22,353 nucleotides of DNA from Crocinitomicaceae bacterium (GTDB lineage Bacteria > Bacteroidota > Bacteroidia > Flavobacteriales_D > Crocinitomicaceae), in assembly GCA_027084145.1 (NCBI GenBank), contig JALWLM010000161.1, positions 1-22,353 of the forward strand. Direction: 5' to 3'. Every line of letters begins with the position of its first letter. Positions within the stretch are counted from its first letter, which is position 1. The position numbers and the translations under genes are program-made. Positions 22,056 to 22,353 of this stretch are shown piece after piece. A model generated the notes under the pieces. It was not told the DNA's origin. It did no database searches and saw nothing but the letters and a program-made list of their open reading frames with translations.

Positions 22056-22353
22056 ATGTTTTTAATTTATACCAATCTGATTGTTGCTCTCTCTGCAGCT
22101 ATTCTTTCCATGGGTTTTTGCAGACTGATGAGAATAGAAAACGACCTTTTTTACGGTATATTTACCCTTTTTGCTATTTTAAGTGTTTATAATGGTCAGC
22201 GTATTCTCAAATTACAAGACAGAAAAAACAGCCCTTGGTTAGATTGGGTGAAATTACATAAAAACAGCATCATTGCTATCACTTTTATCTCTTTTTTGTT
22301 ATCATTCTATTTTTTAATTCAAATTATTCATTTTCATCAAAACAGTTTATTAT
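22056..22353 (+). CDS. Membrane protein, partial, possibly UbiA-like
   Basis: The frame opens with ATG 22056 and runs off the window after 99 complete codons. Hydrophobic segments are at about 3-20 and 33-45, then a charged stretch with LKLQDRKNSPWLDW, then a third hydrophobic segment at about 72-91. The pattern, with a YNGQR segment after the second helix, reminds me of the UbiA-like integral membrane proteins of Bacteroidota, but the DxxxD motifs of real prenyltransferases are not seen in this part. It starts 19 bp after the glycosyltransferase and is likely in the same operon. Confidence 0.55.
   Translation, partial: MFLIYTNLIVALSAAILSMGFCRLMRIENDLFYGIFTLFAILSVYNGQRILKLQDRKNSPWLDWVKLHKNSIIAITFISFLLSFYFLIQIIHFHQNSLL

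Noticed and set aside
1..22353. Search for mobile elements, CRISPR arrays, tRNA or rRNA genes, toxin-antitoxin or defence genes
   Set aside because: No terminal inverted repeats, transposase, regularly spaced repeats, cloverleaf sequences or defence-type proteins were seen; every gene is a core or envelope gene in intact form.

Overview
The window reads as a stretch of chromosome from a member of the Bacteroidota, most likely Flavobacteriales. It is AT-rich, start codons are preceded by A-rich rather than GGAGG-like sequence, and promoters of the Bacteroidota type (TTG or TTTG, about 20 bp, TAnnTTTG) can be read in front of several genes. Two protein families that I know mainly from this phylum, DUF2480 and DUF4837, are present, and the purN / acpP-fabF-rnc arrangement is also typical. 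I do not trust an assignment below order level.

Layout. (1) 134-2944, plus strand: two tandem flavin/NAD(P)H reductases with a fused C-terminal [2Fe-2S] ferredoxin domain (PaaE-like), followed by an overlapping short-chain dehydrogenase. (2) 2947-6646, minus strand: purN, purM, prfA, pyrF, i.e. two purine steps, release factor 1 and the last UMP step. (3) 6813-9040, plus: acpP, fabF, rnc, closed by a clear bidirectional terminator. (4) 9082-9732, minus: a lipocalin-like lipoprotein, divergent from (5) 9826-10990, plus: miaE (tRNA hydroxylase) overlapping a glutamine amidotransferase of the PabA/TrpG type. (6) 10987-11493, minus: a DUF2480 protein, convergent with pabA and divergent from (7) 11667-16131, plus: rimP, nusA, infB behind a textbook promoter and a structured leader. 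(8) 16150-22353, plus: tatA, gatA, a LysM lytic transglycosylase, a DUF4837 lipoprotein, a family 2 and a family 9 glycosyltransferase, and the start of a membrane protein cut by the window edge. This last run has a cell-envelope flavour.

Gene density is very high. The longest stretches without a gene are 174 bp (11493-11667) and 166 bp (6646-6813), both divergent promoter regions. There are no RNA genes, insertion sequences, CRISPR arrays or phage genes that I can see, and no sign of recent transfer.

This is mostly ordinary housekeeping DNA and I found no obvious new multi-gene system. The leads I would follow are the rimP-nusA-infB leader, which carries a terminator-like hairpin that could be a NusA feedback attenuator; the uncharacterised DUF2480 protein with three Cys-Ser-Thr motifs; the probable leaderless transcript of purN; and the tandem ferredoxin-reductase pair with no visible oxygenase partner.
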